From contig NZ_CP071597.1 in the NCBI RefSeq assembly GCF_017357405.1, positions 3,100,001-3,164,000 of the forward strand: a stretch of 64,000 bases of DNA, read 5' to 3'. Source of the DNA: Halomontanus rarus. GTDB taxonomy: Archaea > Halobacteriota > Halobacteria > Halobacteriales > Natrialbaceae. Numbering within the stretch: position 1 is the stretch's first letter; the number at the start of each line of letters is the position of its first letter. The notes beneath the pieces are model-generated. The model was not told where the DNA came from. It was given only the letters and a program-made list of their open reading frames with translations, and ran no database searches. This document shows positions 24,701-33,012 of this stretch, piece after piece. A program made the position numbers and the translations under genes.

Positions 24701-26998
24701 CAGACAGCGCATGATTATAGCTCAGTATGTCCAGATGATACGCCAACAGACATTCATCAAGATAATAATGGAAACTGGTGGCTGCTGTGTGGGGGGATAT
24801 TGTATAAATATGATAGTTCGTGGTCGTACACCGGAACATCACAGAATTTGAGCGGGACGGTAGAGCGACTCCGCGGTATGTTCCAGGACAGCGAGGGCTA
24901 TTGGTGGGTGGCAGATGATCCTGACTCCGGTTCCACGTTCATCCGCAAATATGACAGTTCCTGGTCCTATACGGGAGCAAGTCACGAAATAGAGGACCAT
25001 AATCCGAGAGATCTTGTGTACTCTAATGCTGGAAACTGGCGGATTCGCAGGAGTGGTAGTTCTCAGTTATACAACTACCATACTGGAGCTGTTGCGGATG
25101 AATTCGTTTCTTTCAATTATTTATGGAAGAACAATTCGTTCAGCGGTGTCCTCGGATACAAACTCTGGGGGCAGAATACGGACGGCGAATGGAACGTGAC
25201 CGATACCGGCAGCTTCGTTTCAACACATAATCCTGCCTATACGGATCAGAAAATCATCTGGAATGGTATCGGCGGCAGTGAGACCAAACAGGTGGAGCTG
25301 ACGATTGATGATAGCGGCGAATCAGATATCGAGTCACACAACTCTCCACCGTCAGGCAGCGAAGAACTGTTTACCAACTCCACGCTTCGGATCGGTGGCT
25401 GGTTCTCAGCCTTCGACTGGGCAGCAACCGTCACCGACAAATTCGGCCGGACCAGTCCCGAATACCGTATCAACTTCACCACAACCGATCAAGGGCTACA
25501 GGAAGATGACTATAGCCACGATGTCGGCACACAGCAATTGAACCAACCGGTTATACTTGAAAACCGAGGCCCGAATAACGCAGTCTACGACCTGACGTAT
25601 AGCAGCGAAGGTACTGTTGTGAAAGACGGAAGCGCCTCAGGAACGATTTCATCCGACTCCAGTATTACAACTACTGAGGTATGGCAAGGCGACTGGATTA
25701 ACGAAACAGCTCACGGGTTAACGCCGCAGCCAAGCGAGGTCACACTCGGAGTAAACTACTCCGGTGATCGGATCCTGGAACTGGCGAATACACAGTCGGT
25801 TGCATGGACGGATGTGAATACCACTGGAGCGTTCTCTCCAAATCATTGTAACCAAATAAACAGTACCCGGGTCAATCTTAGTGCGTCAGCGACCACGAAC
25901 TACTCGATCGAGTTTACTTGCCCCCCTGGTGATGAGGGCGCACCGGATCTTGTGAAGACGCTGGATGCCGACGACAATAACGACACCCACTATAACTACA
26001 CGACCCGGGATCTCGAGATCTACAGCAATGCCACTCGGGACCGGAATGTGACCTGGAAGATCGATAAAAGCGAACTCACAGACTGGAACGACCGCAAAAG
26101 CCAGACCGGGTATATCAACGGGAATGCGACCGGTGTGACGGTGGAGGATGGGGTCGGGTTTGTGTATGTGACGTTCACCACGGAGTGTTGTAGCAGTTCT
26201 CCTGCCGCCGGGAATCACTCTGCCGCGCTGTTCTATGAGGTCGGCAGCGAAGATACAACGATCAACGAGGGCTCGAGCGGTGGCGGTGGTGGCGGATCCC
26301 CGTCGACGGATCCACAGGAGCTGGTAAAGTTCGAGAACACCCGGTTTACGCTGCCGTTCGGCACGGCGTGTACACCGGAGGATGGCTGCTCGTTCACCAT
26401 CCAGAACTTGGCGACAGAGCAGAACTCGGTCGGGATCGCGATGCAGGAACAGGAGTTCCCTGCTTGCCGGTTCTTCGAGGTGAAGCGGACGCTGAGCGAC
26501 GATGCCGGGTTTGGGAAGATCGGGACCTACCTGTTGAACTCGAGTACGGAAGTGACGTTCACGCAATCGTTCAATCGGAATGTCCCGGTCCGGGTTGAGA
26601 TGCCGAATCAAACCGTGTTTGAGCAGTATGTGGAGGACAACGAACTGCGCTGTGGGTTCGAAGTTGGTACATCGCGAGGAGCGGCCGAGGAACTGGTCTT
26701 GGTAGCGACACCGGGCACAAGTCCGCTGGCGATCGCCGAGCAGGTTCTCACAGGTTGGTTGACGAAGCTCGGTATGGAGGGGGACCTCATCTTATTTAAA
26801 CGAATTTCGGTATGTACTGAGATAGACGTCGTGACCGAATACGCGCCCGATCAGTCAGCGATCAAGGCGAACTGTCCGGTCGATGCGACGGCAGACGTGC
26901 CGTGGCCGACACGGGCTGGCTGGCAGGCCATTGTCGGCCTCTTGATGATCGTCGGCTTGTTCGTGTTGCTGCCACGTGTGTTGAAGGGTGATAACTAA
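21752..26998 (+). CDS. Giant LamG/FG-GAP surface protein with C-terminal anchor
   Basis: 1,748 residues. Signal peptide about 1-26. A LamG/concanavalin-like domain spans about 28-225 (WDGSNDGVSIPDLEIA, LYHIAATWDESTDQTRFYVNG). Six FG-GAP/VCBS-type repeats follow between about 317 and 650 with calcium-loop motifs such as DMDDDGDID, DVNGDGKKE and DLNGDGFKD. An Ig-like domain lies near 733-830 and a beta-propeller-like set of YDSSWSYTG repeats near 894-1110. Two further beta regions precede a Gly-rich linker near 1509, a Cys-rich domain (1520-1713) and a membrane helix (about 1723-1743). N-glycosylation sequons are dense. This is probably an adhesin recognising glycans or the partner S-layer. DNA around 24.5-24.8 kb is markedly AT-rich. 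Confidence 0.88.
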   Translation: MVSSRLSRTLLFLIIFFAIMAATASGTEQLHYHLNETSGSTVYDYSGQNNDGSTFNGVTQAVTGVSRSSGDWGSGLAYHWDGSNDGVSIPDLEIASSGDDQVSFSVWAKMDSDVATGKKMSLISNHNDFLEVNFEDADSDGTWALIIRTSGGNTGEQYDQLQPGELYHIAATWDESTDQTRFYVNGTNVANATNTDSSGDISGYHLGSDKGSPESGNVDVFDGMLDEPHVYDTILNGTQVSNLFQYNQLTVASGPTESSPTVSLDHPNEEENVTNSVVFNYTPTCYGSNCSKAEFYLTNNTTSLYSFTNHQIDSVNNMDGIDILDMDDDGDIDVITGSEGTGEVAWYEQGSDTDTWTKHTITTGHNAIQGVDVADVNGDGKKEVLILDKDAGDILLATQDTSDPTGSWSNTTLDANAPNAQQSVEADIDADGDMDFFYAYEGTSDGEGGVYWLEYQGGDPGTASNWQKHEVAQINGGWWIAQRQVNISEDATGNDIVVSARDRRNSAAEPGVYWLEEPANVSEAWTIYTIEDASTYDPLHVTVGNFCGDGHRKDVAASAFDGGTGIYYYCFSDDYSRTVLRSDGRWHNTQSADLDGGAGRDEIVVADHNLNTEMMVYSWNGTAYTQRSATQYDKPDDRIIPYDLNGDGFKDVFAVSSSSNSVDWWETDTSSEWASRKTNQSAVVNNSVNSIEFDFSANGFQLPFTGEWNVKVAQSDGTTAFADSNRTITVESDNSAPSISNLTAAPDPVETGNTVNVTASITDPDDNLDSVLCTLKDADDNVVVDNVSMSTDGTDLYWCTHKPQTSGEWTAEIFVNDTNGSSSTESTTFTVESGPSISWKNLQDNATSDLKPDGQVLISVDWKGDQTPLNESILAINESGSFVNTSSQTPLWKYSGSYQSLSNHEGGSAGIYQDSSGQWYSADGRSTGDNIQIYYENFTHKQTIVVGTETPGPWGVHRGDNNNWYLIDPVYEEIDEYDGGWEYQTAHDYSSVCPDDTPTDIHQDNNGNWWLLCGGILYKYDSSWSYTGTSQNLSGTVERLRGMFQDSEGYWWVADDPDSGSTFIRKYDSSWSYTGASHEIEDHNPRDLVYSNAGNWRIRRSGSSQLYNYHTGAVADEFVSFNYLWKNNSFSGVLGYKLWGQNTDGEWNVTDTGSFVSTHNPAYTDQKIIWNGIGGSETKQVELTIDDSGESDIESHNSPPSGSEELFTNSTLRIGGWFSAFDWAATVTDKFGRTSPEYRINFTTTDQGLQEDDYSHDVGTQQLNQPVILENRGPNNAVYDLTYSSEGTVVKDGSASGTISSDSSITTTEVWQGDWINETAHGLTPQPSEVTLGVNYSGDRILELANTQSVAWTDVNTTGAFSPNHCNQINSTRVNLSASATTNYSIEFTCPPGDEGAPDLVKTLDADDNNDTHYNYTTRDLEIYSNATRDRNVTWKIDKSELTDWNDRKSQTGYINGNATGVTVEDGVGFVYVTFTTECCSSSPAAGNHSAALFYEVGSEDTTINEGSSGGGGGGSPSTDPQELVKFENTRFTLPFGTACTPEDGCSFTIQNLATEQNSVGIAMQEQEFPACRFFEVKRTLSDDAGFGKIGTYLLNSSTEVTFTQSFNRNVPVRVEMPNQTVFEQYVEDNELRCGFEVGTSRGAAEELVLVATPGTSPLAIAEQVLTGWLTKLGMEGDLILFKRISVCTEIDVVTEYAPDQSAIKANCPVDATADVPWPTRAGWQAIVGLLMIVGLFVLLPRVLKGDN

Positions 26999-27864
26999 TC
27001 GGAGTCCTTGGAGATCAGACGGCGGTACTGGATGGGGATGCGCCGGTCAATCTGTTCCTGTTGATCACGTTCTCGTTGGCCGTGTTCGTCACCGGGTGGG
27101 TGGCGCTTTTCGGTTTCCAAAACAATCAGTTGGAGCTGTTCGCGACCGGGCTAGTGTTCCTCCCCTTGGCGTATATTGCGGATCGGATGAGCGAAGGCCG
27201 TATTTTTCGGAGTCCGATGAGTTTCTATGCCGGTGCTGTTGCGTTGCGTCTTCCGTTGCTTGTTGCCTGGGGGATCGGGTTCGGCAGCCGGTTCCAACTC
27301 TCGACGTTCTCCTCCGCGACCGGGTCCTACCTCTCATTGTTGGCGAACGCGCCAGAGGCGATCAAATCATTGATCAACTTCTTCATCGCCGCTGTGTTGG
27401 AGAACTTTCTGGCGTTCGCGATCGCGTTGATCACGTTCGATATCTTGCATCACCGTCTTGGCTGGGGGCGGGTTCCGGCAGCGGTCGTTGCAGTGTTACC
27501 GAGTGCAGCGATCTTTGCATGGCTGCATAACAGTGGTAATCCGGTCTTCGTGTGGACAGCGTTCATCGTGATGGTGGTCATGCTGGGGGTGGTGTTCCTC
27601 GAGGATGCGACTGACATCGATCTATTCCCGTTCGCACCGGTCGGGATCTTGCTAACGATCGGGATCCACCAGACGCTGAACGTGTCTAACAACTCCGGTG
27701 GCTACCTCGGGTATCTTGGAGACCTCTTCTTCGGTGAGGGTGCGTTCTTCGCCACGCAGCTGGTCGGGGTATTCGAACTCGTAGTGTGGGGTATCCTGCT
27801 GTATGGAACCGTGGTTCGGTTGCCGCTGGCTCGGGACTGGGTACGTGAACAACTACCGCTCTAA
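26998..27864 (+). CDS. CPBP (Abi/CAAX-like) intramembrane protease-like protein, start codon apparently ATC
   Basis: The frame opens at 26995. The ATC at 26998 follows GGTGAT by 5 nt, giving 288 residues; the first conventional codon is TTG 27061, which would remove 21 residues. About seven hydrophobic helices are visible. FAWLH (F-x3-H) and IHQTLN (H-x3-N) match motifs 2 and 3 of CPBP proteases. The motif-1 helix has VLENFLAF with a single Glu and no Arg, so the EExxxR motif is degenerate. The gene overlaps the surface-protein stop by 1 nt and is the last gene of that operon. It may process or sort the surface proteins. Confidence 0.75.
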   Translation: MGVLGDQTAVLDGDAPVNLFLLITFSLAVFVTGWVALFGFQNNQLELFATGLVFLPLAYIADRMSEGRIFRSPMSFYAGAVALRLPLLVAWGIGFGSRFQLSTFSSATGSYLSLLANAPEAIKSLINFFIAAVLENFLAFAIALITFDILHHRLGWGRVPAAVVAVLPSAAIFAWLHNSGNPVFVWTAFIVMVVMLGVVFLEDATDIDLFPFAPVGILLTIGIHQTLNVSNNSGGYLGYLGDLFFGEGAFFATQLVGVFELVVWGILLYGTVVRLPLARDWVREQLPL

Positions 27865-27885
27865 GATTGTTTTCGGTCGGTGCTT

Positions 27886-28728
27886 CTACTTCGTGTTCTT
27901 CATGAAGTCGCGGCTGTCGTCGATGAACGACGCACCGAACTCGTAGTCTCCCCACCACTCGTCATCCATCCGCTCTGGATAGACCACACCTGCGGCCGTA
28001 TAGGATTCGCCGCGGTTGTAGGTCTGGACAACGAGGAAGCCGCGGTACTCGATCTCGAACTCGTCGTCACCGTTCGTCGCGGTGTGCGTGGCGGTGATGG
28101 TGAACGAGTCCTCGAGGATGGCCTCGGCGTTGCTGTAGCTGACGTCGTTGAACCGGCAGCTGAACAATTCCTCATCGTAGAGCCCTGAGCAGATATCGAT
28201 CTGACTGAACGGGTAATCCGACTCGACCTGATCCGTGAACAATTCTACGGCAGTGGCACTGACCACGCTCTCCGTGATGTCCTCGAGAAACTGGTCGATT
28301 TCGTCCAGGTCGATGAACACCGAGCCAGGTCCGATCGGCAGCGATACCTGGCTCACGAATGGGATGCCTCCGCCATCATCGCCACCGTTGTAATCGATGT
28401 ATTTCTCACTCCGTATGGTTTGGAGATTCCATGTATACAGGTTCCACAGTGGCGGGTTGATGCCGAGATCGTCTTGGACCCGGGACTGCATCGCGGTGTT
28501 CTGGAGCGACTGGCCGATCCAGGCGACATCATTATTGTCGCTTTCGCCCAGATTGTTTTGTTCCCAGGGCTCGCCGTGGAACGCTTGAGGGATCGACGGT
28601 TGTCCGAACGAGGACGTGGCAGTACTGTTTGCTGCACCGGTAGCGGTGGGGACGGCGGCGATGGATGCGAGGCCGGTCAGGACCGCACGGCGGGACAGGG
28701 TTGTACTGCGGGAGGGGTCGGGGTTCAT
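27886..28728 (-). CDS. Tat-exported extracellular protein of unknown function
   Basis: 280 residues from the ATG at 28728. The N-terminus contains a twin-arginine signal (TLSRRAVLTGLASIAAVPTA) ending near residue 33. The mature part is acidic, with two cysteines close together (DICSGLYDEELFSCRF) and a beta-rich second half (FEIEYRGFLVVQTYNRG). It converges with the CPBP-like gene. Tat export of folded proteins is the norm in haloarchaea. I recognise no family or catalytic motif. Confidence 0.8.
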   Translation of the reverse strand: MNPDPSRSTTLSRRAVLTGLASIAAVPTATGAANSTATSSFGQPSIPQAFHGEPWEQNNLGESDNNDVAWIGQSLQNTAMQSRVQDDLGINPPLWNLYTWNLQTIRSEKYIDYNGGDDGGGIPFVSQVSLPIGPGSVFIDLDEIDQFLEDITESVVSATAVELFTDQVESDYPFSQIDICSGLYDEELFSCRFNDVSYSNAEAILEDSFTITATHTATNGDDEFEIEYRGFLVVQTYNRGESYTAAGVVYPERMDDEWWGDYEFGASFIDDSRDFMKNTK

Positions 28729-28996
28729 GGTGTGTCTTTGTGGTACCGCGAGTTTGGTTGTAACCGCTTCGACTGTCGTGAATTTCAGTGTTTGAAGGAG
28801 TTTATCGGGGGTAATTTGGGTGACCACTTAAACGTACGTCAGACATTCATCATGCGTCAGACAGACGGCTTGCCCTAAAACCGATATCTACCTTGAGAAC
28901 GAGCTCCGGTCTTCAGATGACCTACAGTGCATCGGGGGATAGGTCGACCTGTGGAGGCGATTCAGATATCTCTCCTCGGCGCTTCTAGTCCAGGTG

Positions 28997-29308
28997 ATGG
29001 CATCGTTAGATACGGTATTTGAGTTGCTCAGCGACGAACGCCGTCGATATGCCCTGTACTATCTCAAGGAGCAGAACCGCCCTGTCTCTGTCGACGAACT
29101 CGTTGAAACGGTAGCTGACTGGGACGACTCTGCGGTAGATCAAGAGCATATCGCGATCGAACTCCAACACAGTCATCTCCCGAAAGCGACTGAGGTTGAC
29201 TTCGTCGAGTACAAGCCGGACGCCGGTCTTGTGGAGGTCCAGGGGCCGCCGCCCAAATTCAGCGTGATCGCCGATATTGCCCGTGTGATTGAGCAGCCAG
29301 CCGACTAA
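28997..29308 (+). CDS. DUF7344-type HTH protein
   Basis: 103 residues from the ATG at 28997, with LDTVFELLSDERRRYALYYLKEQ at the N-terminus and HSHLPKATEVDFVEYK in the wing. This is the haloarchaeal DUF7344 winged-helix signature, related to ArsR. Two relatives are in the window (40353-40805 and the partial gene at 63825). The 268 bp upstream contain no gene; a CGTCAGACA direct repeat lies near 28836 and 28854. It is probably a small transcription regulator. Confidence 0.8.
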   Translation: MASLDTVFELLSDERRRYALYYLKEQNRPVSVDELVETVADWDDSAVDQEHIAIELQHSHLPKATEVDFVEYKPDAGLVEVQGPPPKFSVIADIARVIEQPAD

Positions 29309-29313
29309 CCACG

Positions 29314-29622
29314 TTATCGCTCGGCGGCGCCGTACTCGATGTTGACGGTGGGAGTATTCAGTGAATCGGGGGCTTCGACACCGTTCCAATCGACCAGTCG
29401 GACGTTCGCCATCTGGCCGGAAAACCGGAATCGCTGGACACCCACCTCGATCGAGCCCTCTGCCGTCCCGCCGGAGATGATGGTCGCTTCTTCGCGGTGA
29501 TCGGCGTCGATCATCTCGATCTCGCCGTCGACGGTAATCTCGTAACTCGAGGGGACACCGCGACCGACGATTGTCACAAGGTTTGGGAGTGAGTTCTTTG
29601 TTACCGGGGATTCGCGTGCCAT
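29314..29622 (-). CDS. Small haloarchaeal protein of unknown function
   Basis: 102 residues from the ATG at 29622. A beta-strand-rich pattern (SYEITVDGEIEMI ... ATIISGGTAEGSIEVGVQRFRFSGQMANVRLVDW) is reminiscent of small haloarchaeal proteins found beside regulators and on plasmids. No signal peptide or cysteines. It converges with the DUF7344 gene with a 5-bp gap. Function unknown. Confidence 0.75.
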   Translation of the reverse strand: MARESPVTKNSLPNLVTIVGRGVPSSYEITVDGEIEMIDADHREEATIISGGTAEGSIEVGVQRFRFSGQMANVRLVDWNGVEAPDSLNTPTVNIEYGAAER

Positions 29623-29717
29623 GCTCCGATAACCCGAGTATCCCGGTATAAGTTTTCTTGTCGAAGGAATGGTAAGAGTGGGCGAACTACACCGGGACAG
29701 ATATTGTGCGACTGTCT

Positions 29718-29897
29718 TCAAAAATCAACTTTGCATGATGCTCCTTCTGTAAGGTCTTCTTCGTCAATATAGGCTGAGAGGCGCGCGTAGTTGCAGAACT
29801 GTTTGTCTTGGACCCGCGTACCGTGCTCAAACTCGGCCACGAAAATCGGGTCGTGATCGTAGATATCTTGACCACAGTAGGTGCACTCCGTTACCAT
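29718..29897 (-). CDS. 59-residue zinc-finger protein
   Basis: A short frame from the ATG at 29897 reads MVTECTYCGQDIYDHDPIF and ends GASCKVDF. CTYC, a downstream His/Cys region (QFCNYARL) and a final Cys suggest a small zinc-binding domain, like the many treble-clef micro-proteins of haloarchaea. It is separated from the neighbouring genes by about 90 bp on each side. Confidence 0.65.
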   Translation of the reverse strand: MVTECTYCGQDIYDHDPIFVAEFEHGTRVQDKQFCNYARLSAYIDEEDLTEGASCKVDF

Positions 29898-29987
29898 TGA
29901 GTAGATATCAGTCTGGTCGTGGTAATGCGTTTCGCCCGGTTGACTTTAATCAGCAGCGGAGATGGCGGATCGCGACGCCTGGCAAAT

Positions 29988-30404
29988 TCACCTGACAGCC
30001 ATCACTTCAATATCAGATCCAGTGTTCTCCTGCAAGAACAGGGCGATATCCGGCTCATTACGGAGAAGACGGTTGAGAATCCGCCGCCATACTGGATTCT
30101 GCTTCTCACCGACCACAATGGCGTCGACATCCAGCTGTTTGGCTTCTTCCAAGATGATCTCCTCTACGAGGAAGCCCTGTTGACTAGTCACAGTGAACTT
30201 TACGTCATCAAGTATGGGTTGTACCGCTTGATAAATTTCGACTGATCTCACGTTCTCGTTGTACTGGAAGAGGTTTACGTGGAAGATGATCAGTCGTGCA
30301 TCGTCGTAGTCATTTGCGATCTCCTCGGCGTTGGCAAGCGTCTGGGTACTCTGAGCTGTCAGCGGATATCGGATTGGCACAAGAACATGATGTGTATCGG
30401 TCAT
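29988..30404 (-). CDS. UspA-family universal stress protein
   Basis: 138 residues from the ATG at 30404. It begins HHVLVPIRYPLTAQSTQTLANAEEIA, then ARLIIFHVNLF and VDAIVVGEKQNPVWRRILN, the strand-helix layout of a UspA domain. The usual ATP-binding G-2x-G-9x-G-S/T is poorly kept (VGEKQNPVWRR), so it may be a non-ATP-binding type. Single-domain UspA proteins are numerous in haloarchaea and act in stress responses. No operon partner. Confidence 0.85.
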   Translation of the reverse strand: MTDTHHVLVPIRYPLTAQSTQTLANAEEIANDYDDARLIIFHVNLFQYNENVRSVEIYQAVQPILDDVKFTVTSQQGFLVEEIILEEAKQLDVDAIVVGEKQNPVWRRILNRLLRNEPDIALFLQENTGSDIEVMAVR

Positions 30405-30557
30405 TGAGTTCTCTGAATTCACCTATGACTGGTACTCGGTTTCTCTAATCCTGTGATATAGATGGTGATTTGCGGTAGCTATAGAGCGACGGTTGGCGAG
30501 GAGATGCGCGAAACGACACGCAGGATTATTAACCGCGAGACTGTATCCCAGGCTAAT

Positions 30558-30950
30558 ATGTCACGGGCCAGTGCCAAGGATTTAGTCACGTTCATGGAGG
30601 ATGAGGCTAGCGAGTATCTGCGGAGTGTAGCACACTTCGATGGAAAAGACCGGAAAGTGCTATATCTGGAAGACGATATCGAAGATCAGTACTCCGAGGA
30701 TGAACTTGAAGAGGTGTTTGACAGCCTCTTTTTCGAGTCGTTCGATAGAAGCCATCAAGAGCACATGTACCCGCATGGCCAACTCAACTGTATCGTCCGG
30801 TGTTTTGACGAAGCGTTGGAGCTTCATTTTCCCCACAGTGATACTGCTGGTACTGCTGTCGCGTTAGAGCCAGAGGCAACGTCGGATCTCGAAGGGCTCG
30901 TAGATGACTGTCTCAACGAACTGTACGGCGAATACCCGCCAACAGAGTAA
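30558..30950 (+). CDS. DUF7522-like haloarchaeal protein
   Basis: 130 residues if started at ATG 30558; the frame is open upstream to 30462. The pattern KVLYLEDDIEDQYSEDELEEVFDSLFFES ... GQLNCIVRCFDEALELHFPHSDTAGTAVALEP resembles a family widespread in Halobacteria (DUF7522 from memory). Acidic, cytosolic, no catalytic motif visible. It stands alone between the divergent UspA gene and the convergent operon end. The start is uncertain. Confidence 0.75.
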   Translation: MSRASAKDLVTFMEDEASEYLRSVAHFDGKDRKVLYLEDDIEDQYSEDELEEVFDSLFFESFDRSHQEHMYPHGQLNCIVRCFDEALELHFPHSDTAGTAVALEPEATSDLEGLVDDCLNELYGEYPPTE

Positions 30951-30999
30951 GTTCTCACAGGTGCTACGCTGACGGCAGAAATACTGATTCGCAGTCTAT

Positions 31000-31218
31000 C
31001 TAAGAAGCAAGTAGTGAATACCCTTCTTCAGAGATAGCTGTCAGAATGTGTTCTTCGTGCTCCGAAGGGATTTCTTCACGGGGTTCGGCATCTCCTGATT
31101 CGATCAAATCAAATTCTATCGTCTCAGTTGCGATGTCTCCGTGCTCATCGGTGCCGATGATTTCGACGAGCAACCCTTGGCCAAACTGATGGACTGTGGT
31201 CGTTTTCACATCTTCCAT
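31000..31218 (-). CDS. Small acidic protein of unknown function
   Basis: 72 residues starting MEDVKTTTVHQFGQGLLVEIIGTDEHGDIATETIEF, a pair of beta strands, then a Glu-rich stretch and a short helix. No domain recognised. It lies 86 bp after the end of the 31305-36314 operon in the same orientation. Confidence 0.6.
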   Translation of the reverse strand: MEDVKTTTVHQFGQGLLVEIIGTDEHGDIATETIEFDLIESGDAEPREEIPSEHEEHILTAISEEGYSLLAS

Positions 31219-31304
31219 GGCGGGATCTGAATTGTATCATTCTGAACTACGCCACCATCTCTTATAACCGTTCATCTAGCGTGGAATATTGATTTCCACG
31301 AGGA

Positions 31305-32525
31305 TCAGTCGAAATAGCTGGGGTCTGCTTCCTCGATCACCTGAAACATGAAATCAGGCGATTCCAGGTAGCGTACTGTCAGCACCTCGTGGACGATAAC
31401 GTAGGAGAAAATGATTCCTGGTACCGCGTCTTGTACAAACCGATACTCGTCCAGTAGTTCCTCAAACCCGTATTCCGCCTTCACGGATCTGTTTTTATCC
31501 CGCCCGGTGAATATTCGGACAACACCTTCTGATTCATCGAGTTCGTAGCTCAAATGGAATGCACCGTTTCGCAATTCCGGCAGGACGACCTCTGCTAAAT
31601 CCGTATGGCCAGTCCGATTCAACAGTTCCAGGACCTCGGCTGTATCACTGAGTTCGGCGACCTTCGCTCCTTCAAGACATACTGCTAAATCTCTCAACGG
31701 GTCTCTGACCAGTTCATAGAACCGGGCGTACTGGTCCAAGATATACGGGATGGCAGTAAAGCCATCTAACCGACCATCGTCATCAACCTCAACATTGCTC
31801 ATCTCTTCCTGATGCCGATCCCGGATATCCCGCAACTTGTTCAAGTGGAATTCTGTGTCGGTGATACAGCGCTCTCGAAAGGATTCATAGCCTTTTCCAG
31901 GGCTCTCAAGGAGATAGGCATCTCGAAGAATATTGCCGGCTAAGTCCACGTACTGTTCAAACAGCTCAGCACTGTTAGCAGCGTTCCGTGTATACTGTTT
32001 GATCGCCACATCCACATTCCGCATATAGATTAGGCGGGCAGCAACCACTTCGTGATAGTTTTCGACGACGGCCTTGAGTTCCGGGTTCTTCATATATCCC
32101 GAAAGCGCTGCTTCCAAAGCTTCTTCCAGATTTATTCCATCTGGTAAGCTGTCTTCACCGTTTTGTACTCGCTCAAAGGCGTCCTCGCGACGGTTCTCGT
32201 TTGGTGGGTCGAGAAAATACTCTACGAGGTCATAGTACCCCTCAGGATTTCCTGCGGGTGTAGCACTGACATCGATGAATTGTTTGTCGCCGTCAGAATG
32301 AGAGGATTTCATATCGAAGAGTGCCATGATGAAATCGGTAGAGCTACCGGTCAGTTCTATTTCCTCGTCTTCTCCGTCGAAGACGATACGGCCCTCATCT
32401 TCTTCCTCGTTCGATAGGCTCATCTCGATCTCGAGAATGTCGTATCGATTCTCGTGGTAGAGTTTCTTCAGTTCCTTAAATTCCTCAGAGTGTGTCACGT
32501 TACCGGTAGGTGCTGTCTGTATCAT
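31305..32525 (-). CDS. Large cytosolic protein of unknown function, last gene of the 36314-31305 operon
   Basis: 406 residues, acidic and mostly helical. A beta-rich N-terminal part (residues 30-80: GRIVFDGEDEEIELTGSSTDFIMALFDM) precedes a long helical middle and a mixed C-terminal domain (FHLSYELDESEGVVRIFTGRDKNRSVKAEYGFEELLDEY). No membrane segment, ATPase or nuclease motif is visible. It follows the small coiled-coil membrane protein gene by 11 nt. Its size and terminal position suggest an effector or sensor in a multi-gene system, but the function is unknown. Confidence 0.75.
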   Translation of the reverse strand: MIQTAPTGNVTHSEEFKELKKLYHENRYDILEIEMSLSNEEEDEGRIVFDGEDEEIELTGSSTDFIMALFDMKSSHSDGDKQFIDVSATPAGNPEGYYDLVEYFLDPPNENRREDAFERVQNGEDSLPDGINLEEALEAALSGYMKNPELKAVVENYHEVVAARLIYMRNVDVAIKQYTRNAANSAELFEQYVDLAGNILRDAYLLESPGKGYESFRERCITDTEFHLNKLRDIRDRHQEEMSNVEVDDDGRLDGFTAIPYILDQYARFYELVRDPLRDLAVCLEGAKVAELSDTAEVLELLNRTGHTDLAEVVLPELRNGAFHLSYELDESEGVVRIFTGRDKNRSVKAEYGFEELLDEYRFVQDAVPGIIFSYVIVHEVLTVRYLESPDFMFQVIEEADPSYFD

Positions 32526-32536
32526 TTTAGGCGTTT

Positions 32537-32785
32537 CTACCGGCTGGAATCTGGTCTTGCTTCTCGTCGAAGATATCCGGGGGTAGCCGCTTGTGGTGTC
32601 CTGACCTTGTTGAGCTGGTCGATCTTCGATCGGAGCAGTTCGTTGTGCCGGGTGAGGATCCGATTTTCGGCCCGCAGTTCTTCGGTCTCATCTCGATAAA
32701 GGTGTGTCCGGTATCGTTCGTACAGTCCCCAGATGATGACGAAGATGGTCCATGAGAGCGCGAAGCTAGCCATATCCCAGGTCAC
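32537..32785 (-). CDS. Small membrane protein with coiled coil
   Basis: 82 residues: one membrane helix (MASFALSWTIFVIIWGLYERY, about 5-25), then a heptad-like coiled coil (ETEELRAENRILTRHNELLRSKIDQLNK, 33-60) and a basic tail. It overlaps the upstream gene by 4 nt. The layout is that of a membrane-tethered scaffold or spanin-like subunit. No family recognised. Confidence 0.7.
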   Translation of the reverse strand: MTWDMASFALSWTIFVIIWGLYERYRTHLYRDETEELRAENRILTRHNELLRSKIDQLNKVRTPQAATPGYLRREARPDSSR

Positions 32786-33012
32786 TGCGTATCACCCGCC
32801 TTCTTGTGGTTCTCTACGAGCGTTATATCTCGACAGCCGTGTTCTGTTTCAGCAAACGCGTCAATGCGGTGTCCAGTGATGTCGCCATAGTAGTCCTGGA
32901 TGGACAATTCGAGATCCTCTTGCAGATCAAGGTGTGTAGTGAGTAGCGCGTAAAAATCGTCGTCCTCCCAATCGAAGGATCTCGCATCCCATAATTCGAT
33001 TTCTGCCATCAC
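32782..33012 (-). CDS. Small acidic protein in the same operon
   Basis: 76 residues, Asp/Glu-rich (FDWEDDDFYALLTTHLDLQEDLELSIQDYYGD), with no motif recognised. It overlaps both neighbours by 4 nt, which supports it as a translated gene in a coupled operon. Confidence 0.65.
   Translation of the reverse strand: MMAEIELWDARSFDWEDDDFYALLTTHLDLQEDLELSIQDYYGDITGHRIDAFAETEHGCRDITLVENHKKAGDTQ

Noticed and set aside
25886-26611. 241-residue minus-strand frame inside the giant surface-protein gene
   Set aside because: Arg-rich antisense sequence across a domain that reads well on the plus strand.
26988-27530. 180-residue plus-strand frame overlapping the CPBP-like gene
   Set aside because: It uses ATG 26988 but its translation is Arg/Cys-rich and without membrane character, while the neighbouring frame gives seven clean helices.
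28830-28865. CGTCAGACA direct repeat near 28836 and 28854 as an attachment core
   Set aside because: Nine bases repeated about 18 bp apart is more likely a regulator site for the nearby DUF7344 gene or chance; no recombinase is adjacent.
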